DNA of 55,396 nt, from assembly GCA_025363435.1 (NCBI GenBank), contig JANYDY010000107.1, positions 1 to 55,396 on the forward strand, read 5' to 3'. Below are positions 8,539 through 16,763 of this stretch, one piece after another. Below the pieces are notes generated by a model. It did no database searches and was not told the DNA's origin. It was given only the letters and a program-made list of their open reading frames with translations. The position numbers were made by a program, and so were the translations under genes. This DNA comes from Betaproteobacteria bacterium (lineage in GTDB: Bacteria; Pseudomonadota; Gammaproteobacteria; Burkholderiales; SG8-41). The number at the start of each line of letters is the position of its first letter. Within the stretch, counting starts at the first letter, position 1.

Positions 8539-9345
8539 TCAGCTCCGCCAGCGCCCGTTACGGTCGCTCAACGGCACCAGCGCAGCAATCTGTTCGCCGA
8601 TCGGCGGAATGTTCAGTTGCGCAAGTAAATCGGCATGCCGCGTGCGCAGGCGCACATCGCGCACCGTTTCCCATTCGACCGGGGTGATCTGCGCGCCGCT
8701 GCCGAATGCTGTGCATATCATGCCGACCAGATCGCACTTGCTGCAATCGGTTGCGTGCACGTGCCGCAGGCCGGCGACGTACAAATTGCGCTCGATGATG
8801 GTATTCACCGCATTCGCAAGCGCCACCGTAGTGACCCCGTTCCAGAAAATATTGGTGAAGCCCTTGATCTCGCACTGCGCCAGCGCCCAGCACATCAGGT
8901 TGTAGCCGTTCCTCAGTTCCGGTCCGATGATCGACGTGCGTATGGTCATGCCGGTGACCGGTTCGCCGAGGATCTTGGTCTGACCGTAGAGATCGTCCGC
9001 ATCGGTGCGCGCGTCCTCGTAATAAGGGGCGGCGGTGCCGGCGAACACGCAATCAGTGGAAAAATGAATCAGCCGCACGCCGTGCCCGCTACACAACTCA
9101 GCCAGCGCGTGGGGAAATACGGCATTCACCGTATAAAATTTGCCGGCCTCGGCCTGCCGCTTGTTGATCATGCCCGCGGCATTGAGCACGTAATCGTGAC
9201 CGGCAACCGGCAGTGCGCGCCACGCCCCCGTCTCAATATCAAAATCGGCGCGTCGCAGCACCGTCACGCTGTGCGCCGCGCCGAGCACGCGGCTGAGCGC
9301 ACTGCCGAGCATGCCGTCGCCGCCGATCAGCAAAATGCGGCTCAT
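8539..9345 (-). CDS. RmlD-like SDR sugar-nucleotide reductase
   Basis: A 268-residue extended short-chain dehydrogenase. The Rossmann motif GGDGMLGSAL is at the N-terminus. FSTDCVFAG, which carries the catalytic Ser/Thr, and YGQTK, which carries the catalytic Tyr and Lys, follow. This is the RmlD_sub_bind family, whose best-known member reduces dTDP-4-keto-rhamnose with NADPH. No rmlA, rmlB or rmlC gene is nearby, so a different 4-keto sugar is possible. It lies between the GT2 gene (26 bp downstream) and the methyltransferase gene in one strand-consistent cluster. Confidence 0.85.
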   Translation of the reverse strand: MSRILLIGGDGMLGSALSRVLGAAHSVTVLRRADFDIETGAWRALPVAGHDYVLNAAGMINKRQAEAGKFYTVNAVFPHALAELCSGHGVRLIHFSTDCVFAGTAAPYYEDARTDADDLYGQTKILGEPVTGMTIRTSIIGPELRNGYNLMCWALAQCEIKGFTNIFWNGVTTVALANAVNTIIERNLYVAGLRHVHATDCSKCDLVGMICTAFGSGAQITPVEWETVRDVRLRTRHADLLAQLNIPPIGEQIAALVPLSDRNGRWRS

Positions 9346-9403
9346 CGCGCCGTCTCCATTTGGAACTCACGCAAGCGCATGAACGTCGCTCGATTTACAT
9401 TGT

Positions 9404-9979
9404 TCAAAAGCGTTTGATCGCGTCGATCATTTCGATCGTAGCGGGCGATTTCTCTGTCGTGTGCCGCTTGACCTGGCTCAGAGTATACGGCCGCACGACG
9501 ACGTCGTAACCGCTGGCGGCCAGTTCGTCGCTCTCAAATCCGCAGCGATGGGTCTGGAAATGATCGCCGCCCAACCCGAGGATATCGATGTTCTGCGGCA
9601 GAAATCCCTTGGGCGTTTCGATCACGACCGCGCGCCGGGCAACGATTTCGGCCTGACGGATCAACTCGAGCGCATCGGGCTTGTCGAGATGTTCGACAAT
9701 ATCGAGCAGCAGCACCAGATCGAAGGAACGCGGCAAAAACAGGCGTTCAAGGTGCAGCGCGTCGGCGCTGATACAAACGTACGGCACTTTGGCGTCGATC
9801 TTCTCCAGGTACGGCCGGTGCGCATCAACACCAACGCGGATATCGGCTTCGATGAATTGCGATTTCAGCGAAAGGCCGCAGCCGACGTCGAGCACCGTCG
9901 AAATCCGCTCGCGCGGATAAAGCCCGCGCGGCCGGAAAATATTTTCAATGGTGTTTTGTTCCCAATCGGCACGCGGCAT
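9404..9979 (-). CDS. class I SAM-dependent methyltransferase
   Basis: A 191-residue Rossmann-fold methyltransferase. Motif I is VLDVGCGLSLKSQF, motif II contains the acidic VGVDAHRPYLEKID, and LLLDIVEHLDKPD corresponds to the post-I/motif IV region. It would transfer a methyl group from SAM; the acceptor is unknown, but the setting between an epimerase and a sugar reductase points to a glycan or sugar-nucleotide substrate. The length is short for the family, with no separate acceptor domain. It starts 21 bp after the epimerase stop, so co-transcription is likely. Confidence 0.85.
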   Translation of the reverse strand: MPRADWEQNTIENIFRPRGLYPRERISTVLDVGCGLSLKSQFIEADIRVGVDAHRPYLEKIDAKVPYVCISADALHLERLFLPRSFDLVLLLDIVEHLDKPDALELIRQAEIVARRAVVIETPKGFLPQNIDILGLGGDHFQTHRCGFESDELAASGYDVVVRPYTLSQVKRHTTEKSPATIEMIDAIKRF

Positions 9980-10000
9980 GGTTGGCTTTGCTGAATAAGT

Positions 10001-11128
10001 TTATGAATCGTTGCCGCGTGGCAGACGGCAGGCTGCGCCGACCAGCATGGCGACGCGTCGGGAAAAATCCGTCACCTGGTATTCGGGCGGCACCGCGGCC
10101 GGCGCGCCGGCCCCGAGTGCGAGCGCCTGTTCAACTGCGGCGCTTACCTGCGCCGATTCGATACCCGAGAGTATCACCCGCCCATACTCCATCGCCTCCG
10201 GCCGTTCCATCGATTTGCGTGGCGTCACTGCGGCAAAACCCAGCATAGCCGCCTCTTCGCTAACGGTGCCGCTGTCGGACACCACGCAGGCCGACTGCTG
10301 CTGCAACCTGCACCAGTCGAAAAAACCGAACGGCGGCAGGAACTGCAGACCCGCGTGCGCGGTTTTGGATTTCTCTTCGATGCGCTGGCGCGTGCGCGGA
10401 TGCGTCGACAACACCACCGGCCAACCGGTCTTGACGTGAATTTCCTGCAGGGCCTGCAATAGTCCGGCGAGTCTCGCCGGGTCGTCCACCGACTCCTGGC
10501 GATGCAGGCTGGCAGCGATATATTTTCCGGGCGCGAGGCGCAGCGTATCGAGCACCTTGCTGGCGTCGATCGCGTTTTTATAAAAATCGATCACCTCACG
10601 CAGCGGCGAACCCATCACATAGACGTGCTGTGGATGCAGCCCCTCGCGCAACAGATTGCGCCGCGCCGCTTCGGTGTAGGCAATGTTGAAGTCACAGGTA
10701 TGGTCAACTATCCGCCGGTTGATTTCTTCCGGGCTCTCGGCATCGAAACAGCGGTTGCCTGCTTCCAGATGAAAAACCGGCACACCCATTTTGCGCGCAA
10801 CGATGCACGACAGCGCGCTGTTGGTATCGCCCAGCATCAGCATGGCGTCGGGCTTTTCGCGCAACAGCAATTCCTCGGTTTTCACCAGCAGGTCGGCCAG
10901 CATGCGTGCGTTCGACGTGACAGGCACATCAAAATAGACGTCCGGCGCGCGGATACCCAGTTCGCTGAGGAATATGTCTTTGAGCCGCGGGTCGGCGTTC
11001 TGGCCGGTATGCACCAGCAAATGCGTGAACAGGCGGTCGAACAACGGAATCGTGCGCGACAGCCGGATCAGTTCGGGTCGCGTGCCGACGATCGTAACTA
11101 TTTTCGGCAGCCGCGGGTTGGCAGTCAT
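10001..11128 (-). CDS. non-hydrolysing UDP-N-acetylglucosamine 2-epimerase family protein
   Basis: A 375-residue protein of the WecB/MnaA fold. Seen motifs are TIVGTRPELIRLS near the N-terminus, VFHLEAGNRCFD, EEINRRIVDHTCDFN, STHPRTRQRIEEK and SDSGTVSEEA, all from the active-site cleft. The family interconverts UDP-GlcNAc with UDP-ManNAc, or the 6-deoxy equivalents in the FnlC/CapG branch. The adjacent RmlD-like reductase makes the latter possible, but no CapE/FnlA-type dehydratase is present. It is the first gene of the minus-strand glycan cluster. ATG 11128 is preferred to the TTG at 11131. Confidence 0.9.
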   Translation of the reverse strand: MTANPRLPKIVTIVGTRPELIRLSRTIPLFDRLFTHLLVHTGQNADPRLKDIFLSELGIRAPDVYFDVPVTSNARMLADLLVKTEELLLREKPDAMLMLGDTNSALSCIVARKMGVPVFHLEAGNRCFDAESPEEINRRIVDHTCDFNIAYTEAARRNLLREGLHPQHVYVMGSPLREVIDFYKNAIDASKVLDTLRLAPGKYIAASLHRQESVDDPARLAGLLQALQEIHVKTGWPVVLSTHPRTRQRIEEKSKTAHAGLQFLPPFGFFDWCRLQQQSACVVSDSGTVSEEAAMLGFAAVTPRKSMERPEAMEYGRVILSGIESAQVSAAVEQALALGAGAPAAVPPEYQVTDFSRRVAMLVGAACRLPRGNDS

Positions 11129-11327
11129 CAATTCATTCCATCAGTGGGCAGGTCGTCGACGCAAACGTCCGGCGCGCGGAACATTCGCGATGGCTACATG
11201 CAAGTAGCCATTTTCTCACATCGGCCGCACACCCGCGGGCGTCGTCAGAGTCCTCTGTCGCCATGGCATCGAACAGATTTATTGCGATTCCGGACGGTTG
11301 CGAACACCGGTTTATGCCGTGCCGGAC

Positions 11328-11356
11328 AAAAAAAATGCCGGCTCATAGAGCCGGCA
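11328..11356 (-). terminator. Rho-independent terminator after the first EF-hand gene
   Basis: A 9-bp perfect stem (11336-11344 with 11348-11356) with a 3-base loop is followed on the minus strand by eight T. It lies about 55 bp past the stop at 11411. A second GC-rich inverted repeat (GGCGGCGGA with its complement, around 11367-11385) sits between stop and terminator. Confidence 0.88.
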
Positions 11357-11410
11357 GTAATTCGTTCCGGGCGGCGGACTCCGCCGCCGGCTCGACTTCC
11401 GGATACGGAA

Positions 11411-11713
11411 TTAATCCATATTGGCGGGACGCGAAAAATATTCCTTGTTCATGATTTCACTGGTGTCCAGCTGACCGCTTTTGTCTTTGTCGAGAAAATC
11501 AAATTGCGCTTCCACGAATTTCATGAATTCGGCTTTTGTCACTTTTCCATCACGATTAACGTCCATCTTGGTAATCAATGCCTGCGTATAACGGTTCGCT
11601 CCGTCGCTGCCGGCTGCGGACTTGGCGGCATCCGCGGCAACAACCGAAGTAGAAATACCGGCGGCAGCGACAAATACTGCAATCCCTGCAATGGACTGGA
11701 TTTGCTTCTTCAT
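11411..11713 (-). CDS. secreted EF-hand calcium-binding protein (copy 1)
   Basis: A 100-residue protein with a signal peptide (hydrophobic to about residue 26, ending VVAADAAK) and two EF-hand loops. The loops are DVNRDGKVTKAEF and DKDKSGQLDTSEI, each with Asp at positions 1, 3 and 5, a central Gly and Glu at position 12. It would bind two calcium ions in the periplasm; the function is not known. It is clearly paralogous to the next gene upstream on the same strand (shared AAKSA, ANRYTQ, KVTKAEFMKF, LDKDK and EYF blocks). AAGGAG lies 6 bases before the ATG. It has its own terminator. Confidence 0.85.
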   Translation of the reverse strand: MKKQIQSIAGIAVFVAAAGISTSVVAADAAKSAAGSDGANRYTQALITKMDVNRDGKVTKAEFMKFVEAQFDFLDKDKSGQLDTSEIMNKEYFSRPANMD

Positions 11714-11818
11714 AAAAAGCTCCTTCCTGGTTTGTTCGCATAAGACCGATTCGCTGGAACCGGCTTTAGATTAGACGCTCAATGCTCGCTCACGAGCTGA
11801 AAACGATATGGGCACGCA

Positions 11819-12130
11819 TCATCGCGTGCTTGCCGCGCCTCCGGAAGGTGGTGCGAAATATTCCCGGTTCATGTACTCGGTCGTCTCCAGAACCCCGTTC
11901 TTGTCTTTGTCGAGCGCAGTCCATTCGGCTTCCATGAATTTCATGTATTCGGCCTTCGACACCTTGCCGCTTTTGTCGGTGTCCATACGATCGATCAGCC
12001 CCTGTGTGTAACGGTTTGCCGTCGGCGTCCCGACTGCGGATTTTGCAGCTTCGGCCGCGAAACTCGATGCGGACATCGCAGCGGCGACCATCGCGGCTAC
12101 CGTAACGGCAGATTTGATGATAGTTGTCAT
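11819..12130 (-). CDS. secreted EF-hand calcium-binding protein (copy 2)
   Basis: A 103-residue paralogue of the neighbouring gene, in tandem. Residues 1 to about 25 form a signal peptide ending SSFAAEAAK. The two loops are DTDKSGKVSKAEY and DKDKNGVLETTEY, both with intact calcium ligands. The frame is open to 12190, but ATG 12130 is chosen because AAGGAGAG lies directly upstream and the signal peptide then starts correctly. The pair probably arose by tandem duplication. The 105-bp spacer holds no strong terminator, so read-through into copy 1 is possible. Confidence 0.85.
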   Translation of the reverse strand: MTTIIKSAVTVAAMVAAAMSASSFAAEAAKSAVGTPTANRYTQGLIDRMDTDKSGKVSKAEYMKFMEAEWTALDKDKNGVLETTEYMNREYFAPPSGGAASTR

Positions 12131-12410
12131 GTCTCTCTCTCCTTTTGTATATTTCTTGGAATAATTCAACCTGTAATTTCCCTGTTGCAACCGGTTGTCA
12201 CCAACCGTTCGCGCATACTATCAGAACCGGCGGGGGGGGCAATCCACCGGAAATTCAAATGACATATTGACTGCAGTAATCCGGGCGGATTCCACCGGCA
12301 TATTTGCGCCGCCGCAAAACCATCACAGCGCCGGCACTACCCGTCATGGCGTCGATTGGACTATCAGCCATGCAGAAATTCGCGCGCACGTACGTACTGA
12401 CAACAGATTG
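12131..12410 (+). other. intergenic stretch upstream of EF-hand copy 2
   Basis: No gene is seen in these 280 bases. The part next to the EF-hand gene is AT-rich and probably holds its promoter, although no clear -35/-10 pair stands out. An inverted repeat (12192-12207, 6-bp stem, 4-base loop) and an adjacent palindrome GTTGCAAC (12184-12191) lie about 55-75 bases before the ATG and could be an operator. A run of eight G is at 12232-12239. The rest shows nothing recognisable. Confidence 0.4.
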
Positions 12411-12447
12411 AAAAAAGAAAAAGGCCAGTCGTTTTCGACTGGCCTTT
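12411..12447 (-). terminator. Rho-independent terminator of tRNA-Lys
   Basis: A 12-bp perfect stem (12420-12431 with 12436-12447) with a 4-base loop runs on the minus strand into TTCTTTTTT. It begins five bases beyond the CCA end of the tRNA. Confidence 0.92.
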
Positions 12448-12451
12448 GGAG

Positions 12452-12527
12452 TGGTAGGCGGTGCGAGATTCGAACTCGCGACCAACGGATTAAAAGTCCG
12501 CTGCTCTACCAGCTGAGCTAACCGCCC
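12452..12527 (-). tRNA. tRNA-Lys (anticodon TTT)
   Basis: The minus strand reads GGGCGGTTAGCTCAGCTGG at the 5' end and folds as a 76-base tRNA with the CCA end encoded. The acceptor stem pairs GGGCGGT with ACCGCCT (one G-U pair). The anticodon arm has the loop CTTTTAA, so the anticodon TTT reads lysine codons. The T arm contains GTTCGAATC. It stands alone with its own promoter and terminator. Confidence 0.97.
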
Positions 12528-12546
12528 GGTACTGCAAAAGGCGCGA

Positions 12547-12575
12547 ATTTTACCGGTTGGAGGGGGATGGGTCAA
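12547..12575 (-). promoter_or_regulatory. sigma70-type promoter for tRNA-Lys
   Basis: On the minus strand TTGACC (12575-12570) and TAAAAT (12552-12547) are spaced by 17 bases, each matching the consensus at five of six positions. The tRNA starts 19 bases past the -10 box, as expected for a short leader. Confidence 0.75.
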
Positions 12576-12587
12576 TTTAAAGCCACC

Positions 12588-12610
12588 AAAACGGGCGCGC
12601 AGACCGCGCC
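12588..12610 (-). terminator. probable terminator after the YeeE/YedE-family gene
   Basis: A 6-bp all-GC stem (12594-12599 with 12605-12610) with a 5-base loop is followed after two bases by TTTT on the minus strand. It lies 8 bp after the stop at 12619 and just before the tRNA-Lys promoter. The T-run is short, so efficiency is uncertain. Confidence 0.5.
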
Positions 12611-12618
12611 TGACGCCC

Positions 12619-13734
12619 TTATTCCCGCATGATCTTCCAGTATTGATACTTCATGGTCGCTGCCGATCCGGCGATGATCGCCACAAAGGTGAGGATGGAG
12701 CCCAGCGCCAGCGTCGAAAACCCGCTGATGCCCTGCCCGACCGTGCAGCCGAGTGCGGTAACCCCGCCAAAACCCATCAGGACGCCGCCTGTCATGTGGT
12801 TGGCGAGGTCTTCGACGTTGGCGAAACTCTCCCAGCGGAAGTTGCCGCTGGCCTTGGCGTAGATGAACGAACCGGCGACCACGCCGGCCGCGGCCGCGAT
12901 GCCGAAAGTCACGGCCAGCGATTTGTCGGTCCACAGCATCAGCAGCTCAAGCGTGTAGGCGAGGGGTGCGACAAACGAAAACGATTCGGCAGCGCGCGTA
13001 TTAGTGCCGAAAAAAGTCATCTCCAGCGTGTCGGGGTTTTCCTTGTAACCGAGATGGCCCGTTACGTACCAGCCCGCAACGACCAGGAGGCCGACGACGA
13101 TGCCGCCGGTGATGAAATTTGCATTGCTGCGAAACTCACGGTCTTTGAACACAAAGATCAGCAAGGCCGCGGTGAACACTGCGGCAATAATGATACGCAG
13201 GCCGTTAATGTCGGCACCGCTTGAAGCGAACAGCGACGGCAGGTCCTGCCCTTTGATGCCCCAGGCTTCGAAATTGATCGCGACGGGTTGCAGCACCGAA
13301 ACGCGGAACTGGCCGAACAGGCCGCGCAAGGTCATATATGCCGAAATCGCCAGAAACACATAAACTACGAGCGATTTCAGATTGCCGCCACCGATGCGAA
13401 TCAGGGTTTTGCTGCCGCAGCCGGAGCCCAGCGTCATGCCGACGCCGAAAACAAAACCGCCGACGATGAACGACAGCCAGGTAAAGCTGGGCGCAGTGTA
13501 AATCGACTTTGACAGATCGACGAGGCCTGCCGACTGCAACGTGTAAGCGCCGGCGATGGCAACAGCTATCGACAGCAGCCACATGCGCATGCGGCCCCAG
13601 TCGCCCATGTTGACGATATCGGACACCGCGCCCATGGTGCAGAAATTAACCTTGTTGCCGACCGCGCCGAAAATGACCGCCAGCGCGAAGCCGCTCCACG
13701 CCACCAGCGCCGCTGTATGCGCGCCACCTTCCAT
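12619..13734 (-). CDS. YeeE/YedE (TsuA-type) family membrane transporter
   Basis: A 371-residue integral membrane protein with about nine to ten hydrophobic segments. It has the internal twofold pattern and conserved Cys motifs of the family: VNFCTMGAVSDI near residue 30, LGSGCGSKTLIRIGGGN near 105 and ALGCTVGQGISG near 325. YeeE/TsuA proteins import thiosulfate through a chain of membrane Cys residues; other members serve in selenium or sulfur handling. The substrate is therefore probably a sulfur species, by inference. No TusA/YeeD-type gene is adjacent. The gene is on the same strand as queC (30 bp upstream) and may share its transcript. Confidence 0.88.
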   Translation of the reverse strand: MEGGAHTAALVAWSGFALAVIFGAVGNKVNFCTMGAVSDIVNMGDWGRMRMWLLSIAVAIAGAYTLQSAGLVDLSKSIYTAPSFTWLSFIVGGFVFGVGMTLGSGCGSKTLIRIGGGNLKSLVVYVFLAISAYMTLRGLFGQFRVSVLQPVAINFEAWGIKGQDLPSLFASSGADINGLRIIIAAVFTAALLIFVFKDREFRSNANFITGGIVVGLLVVAGWYVTGHLGYKENPDTLEMTFFGTNTRAAESFSFVAPLAYTLELLMLWTDKSLAVTFGIAAAAGVVAGSFIYAKASGNFRWESFANVEDLANHMTGGVLMGFGGVTALGCTVGQGISGFSTLALGSILTFVAIIAGSAATMKYQYWKIMRE

Positions 13735-13764
13735 CAGACTGCTCCGTGAACCGAAAACGCTATT

Positions 13765-14445
13765 CTAAAGGACGCTGGCACGGTAAGGCGTCGGATCGGC
13801 GATACCGGCTGCAGCGAAACCCGCGCTGCGCAGGCGGCATGAATCGCAAATGCCGCAGGCGCGGCCTTCTGCATCAGCCTGATAACACGACACCGTCAGC
13901 GCGTAATTCACGCCGAGCTGAGTGCCGCGGCGAATGATGTCGGCTTTCGTCAGGCTGATGATGGGCGCATGCATGGTCAGGCGCGCGCCTTCGACCGCAG
14001 CTTTGGTTGCGAGATTCGCCAGCGCCTCGAAAGCATTCACAAATGCGGGGCGGCAATCCGGATAACCCGAATAATCAACCGCGTTGGCGCCGAAAAAAAT
14101 ATGCTGCGCGTTGAGCACCTCGGCCCACGCCAGCGCCAGCGACAATAAAATCGTGTTGCGCGCCGGCACGTAGGTAACCGGTATGCCGGCAGTGGCGCCG
14201 TCGACCGGCACCGCGATAGACGTATCGGTCAACGCCGAGCCGCCGAACGCAGCGAGGTCGAGTTTGATTACGCGATGCGCTGCCGCGCCGAGTGCCTTGG
14301 CAACGCGCACTGCCGCATCGAGTTCGGCGTGGTGGCGTTGGCCGTAATCGAGCGACAGGCAATGGCAAGCATAACCTTCGCTGCGCGCCACCGCCAGCAC
14401 GGTGGCGGAATCAAGCCCGCCGGAGAGCAAAACAACAGCATTCAT
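13765..14445 (-). CDS. queC: 7-cyano-7-deazaguanine synthase QueC
   Basis: A 226-residue enzyme that converts 7-carboxy-7-deazaguanine to preQ0 with ATP and ammonia, in the queuosine pathway. The PP-loop [11 protein letters not shown] is at residues 7-17. Four zinc-binding Cys lie near the C-terminus in a C-x9-C-x2-C-x2-C pattern ending [11 protein letters not shown]. The length is normal. It is 18 bp downstream of queE, the preceding step, so the two are an operon, itself trailing the tol-pal genes. Confidence 0.96.
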   Translation of the reverse strand: MNAVVLLSGGLDSATVLAVARSEGYACHCLSLDYGQRHHAELDAAVRVAKALGAAAHRVIKLDLAAFGGSALTDTSIAVPVDGATAGIPVTYVPARNTILLSLALAWAEVLNAQHIFFGANAVDYSGYPDCRPAFVNAFEALANLATKAAVEGARLTMHAPIISLTKADIIRRGTQLGVNYALTVSCYQADAEGRACGICDSCRLRSAGFAAAGIADPTPYRASVL

Positions 14446-14463
14446 AAAATCATGCCGCGGCGC

Positions 14464-15162
14464 TCACACGCCCGGCCTCTCGCCCCACAACTGCTTGTGC
14501 AGTTGCGTCTGAAACCGCACCGGCAGGCGGTCACGCAAAATCCATTCGGCCAATTGTGCTGCGGGCAGATCGTGATACGACGGCGAGAACAGCACCGGGC
14601 ACAGGGCGGCCAGCTTGCGTGTAGCGAGTTGTTCTTTCGCCCAGGCGTAGTCGGCTTCGCTGCAGATGACGAATTTGATTTCGTCATGCGGCGTGATGTG
14701 CGCCAGATTGCCCCACAGGTTTTTTTCAACCTCGCCCGAGGCCGGCGTTTTGATGTCGAGGATTTTCGACACGCGCACGTCTACCGCCGAGACGTCGATG
14801 GCGCCGCTGGTTTCAAGCGACACGGAATACCCGCGCTCGCAAAGTTCTCGCAACAGCACCGGACATTGTTTCTGTACCAGCGGCTCGCCACCGGTGACCG
14901 TAACATAACGCGGCGCATACTGCGCCACCGCCGAGAAGATCTGCGCGAATGTCTGCGTCTGGCCGCCGGTAAAAGCGTAGGCGGTGTCGCAGTAACCGCA
15001 ACGCAGCGGGCAGCCGGTCAGGCGTATGAATACGGTCGGCAGGCCGCTGCGGCTGGTTTCGCCCTGCAGCGAAAAAAATATTTCGCTGATGCGCAATGAC
15101 TCATTGAGACGTGAAGCGTCGGGCGTCAGGCGATCCGCAACCGCGGTTTTATCGGGTTCCAT
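14464..15162 (-). CDS. queE: 7-carboxy-7-deazaguanine synthase QueE
   Basis: A 232-residue radical SAM enzyme that rearranges 6-carboxytetrahydropterin to 7-carboxy-7-deazaguanine. The cluster-binding motif CPLRCGYCDTAYAF (C-x3-C-x2-C) is near residue 52, preceded by SLQGETSRSGLPTVFIRLTG. TVTGGEPL is the SAM-binding GGE motif. It lies between cpoB (20 bp upstream) and queC. A start somewhat later than ATG 15162 is possible because the first 20 residues are not conserved in type. Confidence 0.96.
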   Translation of the reverse strand: MEPDKTAVADRLTPDASRLNESLRISEIFFSLQGETSRSGLPTVFIRLTGCPLRCGYCDTAYAFTGGQTQTFAQIFSAVAQYAPRYVTVTGGEPLVQKQCPVLLRELCERGYSVSLETSGAIDVSAVDVRVSKILDIKTPASGEVEKNLWGNLAHITPHDEIKFVICSEADYAWAKEQLATRKLAALCPVLFSPSYHDLPAAQLAEWILRDRLPVRFQTQLHKQLWGERPGV

Positions 15163-15182
15163 CCCTGCAGCTCACGCGACGG

Positions 15183-16154
15183 CTACTGCTTGCCGGCGGG
15201 CGCGTTGGATACGGCGTTCATCGCGGCCAGCCTGCGCTTAGCTTTGTCCGCGGCGTCGCTGATCGGAAACTTGCTGACAATCTCTTCGAGAGATTTTTTG
15301 CCGGCGATGCTCTCGCCCATTTCGATTTGCGAACTGGCAACGTTAAGCAGCGCATCCGGCACCGTCGGGCTTTCCGGATAGCTCTTGATCAGCGTTTGCT
15401 GGCTGGCGATGGCCAGTTTGAAATCGCGCAGATTAAAATACGAATCGCCGATCCAGTATTGCGCGCGCGGCGCAAGATTGCTCTTCGGATAGAGTTTGAT
15501 GAAATTCTGGAATGCCACGATAGCGCCCTGATAATTGCCGAGCCGGCGCTGCGACTGCGCCGCTTCGTAGTTACGCGCTTCGGCGGCCGGATCGCCCGGC
15601 GCTGCGGCTGCGGCCGTGGCAGCAGCTGCAGCGGCTGCAGCTGCCGCAGCGGTTGCCGGTGCAGTTGCCACAGTCGTCGCTGGCGCCACCGGCGCAGCGG
15701 CTGCTGGCGTTGACGCGGGCGCAGCCGGCGAGCCCGGTGTCACCGGCCCCGCCGCAGGTCCCGCACCGCCCTGCTGTTCCATGCGCGTCACGCGCGTATC
15801 GAGATCAAGGTACATGTCGCGCTGGCGCTTGGTAGTGTTCTCAACACTGTTGTTGAGCACTTCGATCTGGCCGCGCAGTTTGTTCAGCTCAACCTTGAGC
15901 GCTTCGATCTGCGTAAATAGATCGAGCAGCGCCTGGCTTTTCAGTGTTTCTTCAACCTTGCCGATGCGCGCATCAATAGCCTGCTGCTGGCTCTTCAGCT
16001 CGACGTTGAGGTCGTCGAGGCGCTTTCTCTCAGCGGCGATCTGTTTGCGCGCCTCGTCGTCGTCGAACAGACCGGCCTGCACAAAGCCCGCGGCACCGCA
16101 CAACAACAGTGCGGCGCACAGGCAGGCTGCGAATTTTCCGAACCGTTGCAACAT
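15183..16154 (-). CDS. cpoB: cell division coordinator CpoB (YbgF), Tol-Pal system
   Basis: A 323-residue periplasmic protein. The signal peptide ends near Ala27 (GFVQA/GLFDDD). A coiled coil follows (about 35-115, DDLNVELKSQQQAIDARIG), then an Ala/Pro-rich linker with a run of eleven Ala broken by one Thr, then C-terminal TPRs with YPKSNLAPRAQYWIGDSYF. CpoB couples peptidoglycan synthesis to Tol-driven outer membrane constriction. The frame opens 81 bases earlier, but ATG 16154 gives a correct signal peptide. It directly follows pal, as usual. The long linker is a local low-complexity feature. Confidence 0.94.
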   Translation of the reverse strand: MLQRFGKFAACLCAALLLCGAAGFVQAGLFDDDEARKQIAAERKRLDDLNVELKSQQQAIDARIGKVEETLKSQALLDLFTQIEALKVELNKLRGQIEVLNNSVENTTKRQRDMYLDLDTRVTRMEQQGGAGPAAGPVTPGSPAAPASTPAAAAPVAPATTVATAPATAAAAAAAAAAATAAAAAPGDPAAEARNYEAAQSQRRLGNYQGAIVAFQNFIKLYPKSNLAPRAQYWIGDSYFNLRDFKLAIASQQTLIKSYPESPTVPDALLNVASSQIEMGESIAGKKSLEEIVSKFPISDAADKAKRRLAAMNAVSNAPAGKQ

Positions 16155-16179
16155 GCCCTGCGCGCGCGCCCGCTTAATG

Positions 16180-16746
16180 CTACTCGCCGTCGTAAACGAT
16201 ATCGCTGCGGCGATTTTCCGAGAACGCTGCCTCATCCTTGCCCGAGGAACGCGGCTTCTCTTCGCCGAAACTGACCGATTCGATCTGCGCCTCCTGCACG
16301 CCCAGCAGGATCATCATCTGCTTGACGCTGTCGGCGCGGCGCTGGCCGAGCGCGATGTTGTACTCGCGGCTGCCGCGTTCGTCGGTATTGCCCTGAATCG
16401 AAATCTTGCGGCTGCGGTTCAGCGTCAGGAAGCGCGCGTGCGCTGTGACCACCGGTTTGTATTCGTCTTTGACGACGTTGCTGTCGTAATCGTAGAACAC
16501 GCTGCGCTTGGACAGAATATTGCCCGGGTCCTTCAGCGGATTGGCGACGATTACTTCCGGTTTGACCGGCGTTACTTTCGGCTGTTCGACGACCGGCGGC
16601 GGTTTGACCGGTTCCGGTTTGCTGGCGGTGCCGGTGACAACCGGCACCGGGTCCTGTTCCTTCGGCGCGGTACTGGCGCAGCCTGCGATTAAGCCAAGCA
16701 CTGCACTGAGTGCCGCCAGTCTGATCAAAAGTTTTTTCATCGCCAT
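16180..16746 (-). CDS. pal: peptidoglycan-associated lipoprotein Pal
   Basis: A 188-residue outer membrane lipoprotein. The lipobox LIAGC places the acylated Cys at residue 23. A Pro/Val-rich stretch precedes the OmpA-like domain, with FDYDSNVVKDEY and GNTDERGSREYNIALGQRRA, whose Asp and Arg residues bind meso-diaminopimelate. It ties the outer membrane to peptidoglycan and docks to TolB. ATG 16746 has GGAG 8 bases upstream; the longer open frame overlaps the tolB end and is not needed. It sits between tolB and cpoB. Confidence 0.96.
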   Translation of the reverse strand: MAMKKLLIRLAALSAVLGLIAGCASTAPKEQDPVPVVTGTASKPEPVKPPPVVEQPKVTPVKPEVIVANPLKDPGNILSKRSVFYDYDSNVVKDEYKPVVTAHARFLTLNRSRKISIQGNTDERGSREYNIALGQRRADSVKQMMILLGVQEAQIESVSFGEEKPRSSGKDEAAFSENRRSDIVYDGE

Positions 16747-16763
16747 AATTGTAGCTCCTTGGA

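Noticed and set aside
12231-12240. Run of eight G as a phase-variable tract
   Set aside because: It lies in no gene and about 100 bases from the nearest start, with no promoter boxes around it; a sequencing or chance homopolymer is as likely.
12195-12521. Plus-strand open frame of 108 codons
   Set aside because: It runs through the tRNA-Lys gene and its terminator on the other strand, so it is not coding.
15599-15720. Alanine-coding GC repeat in cpoB as a mobile or regulatory repeat
   Set aside because: It is in frame and forms the normal low-complexity linker between the coiled coil and TPR domain of CpoB.
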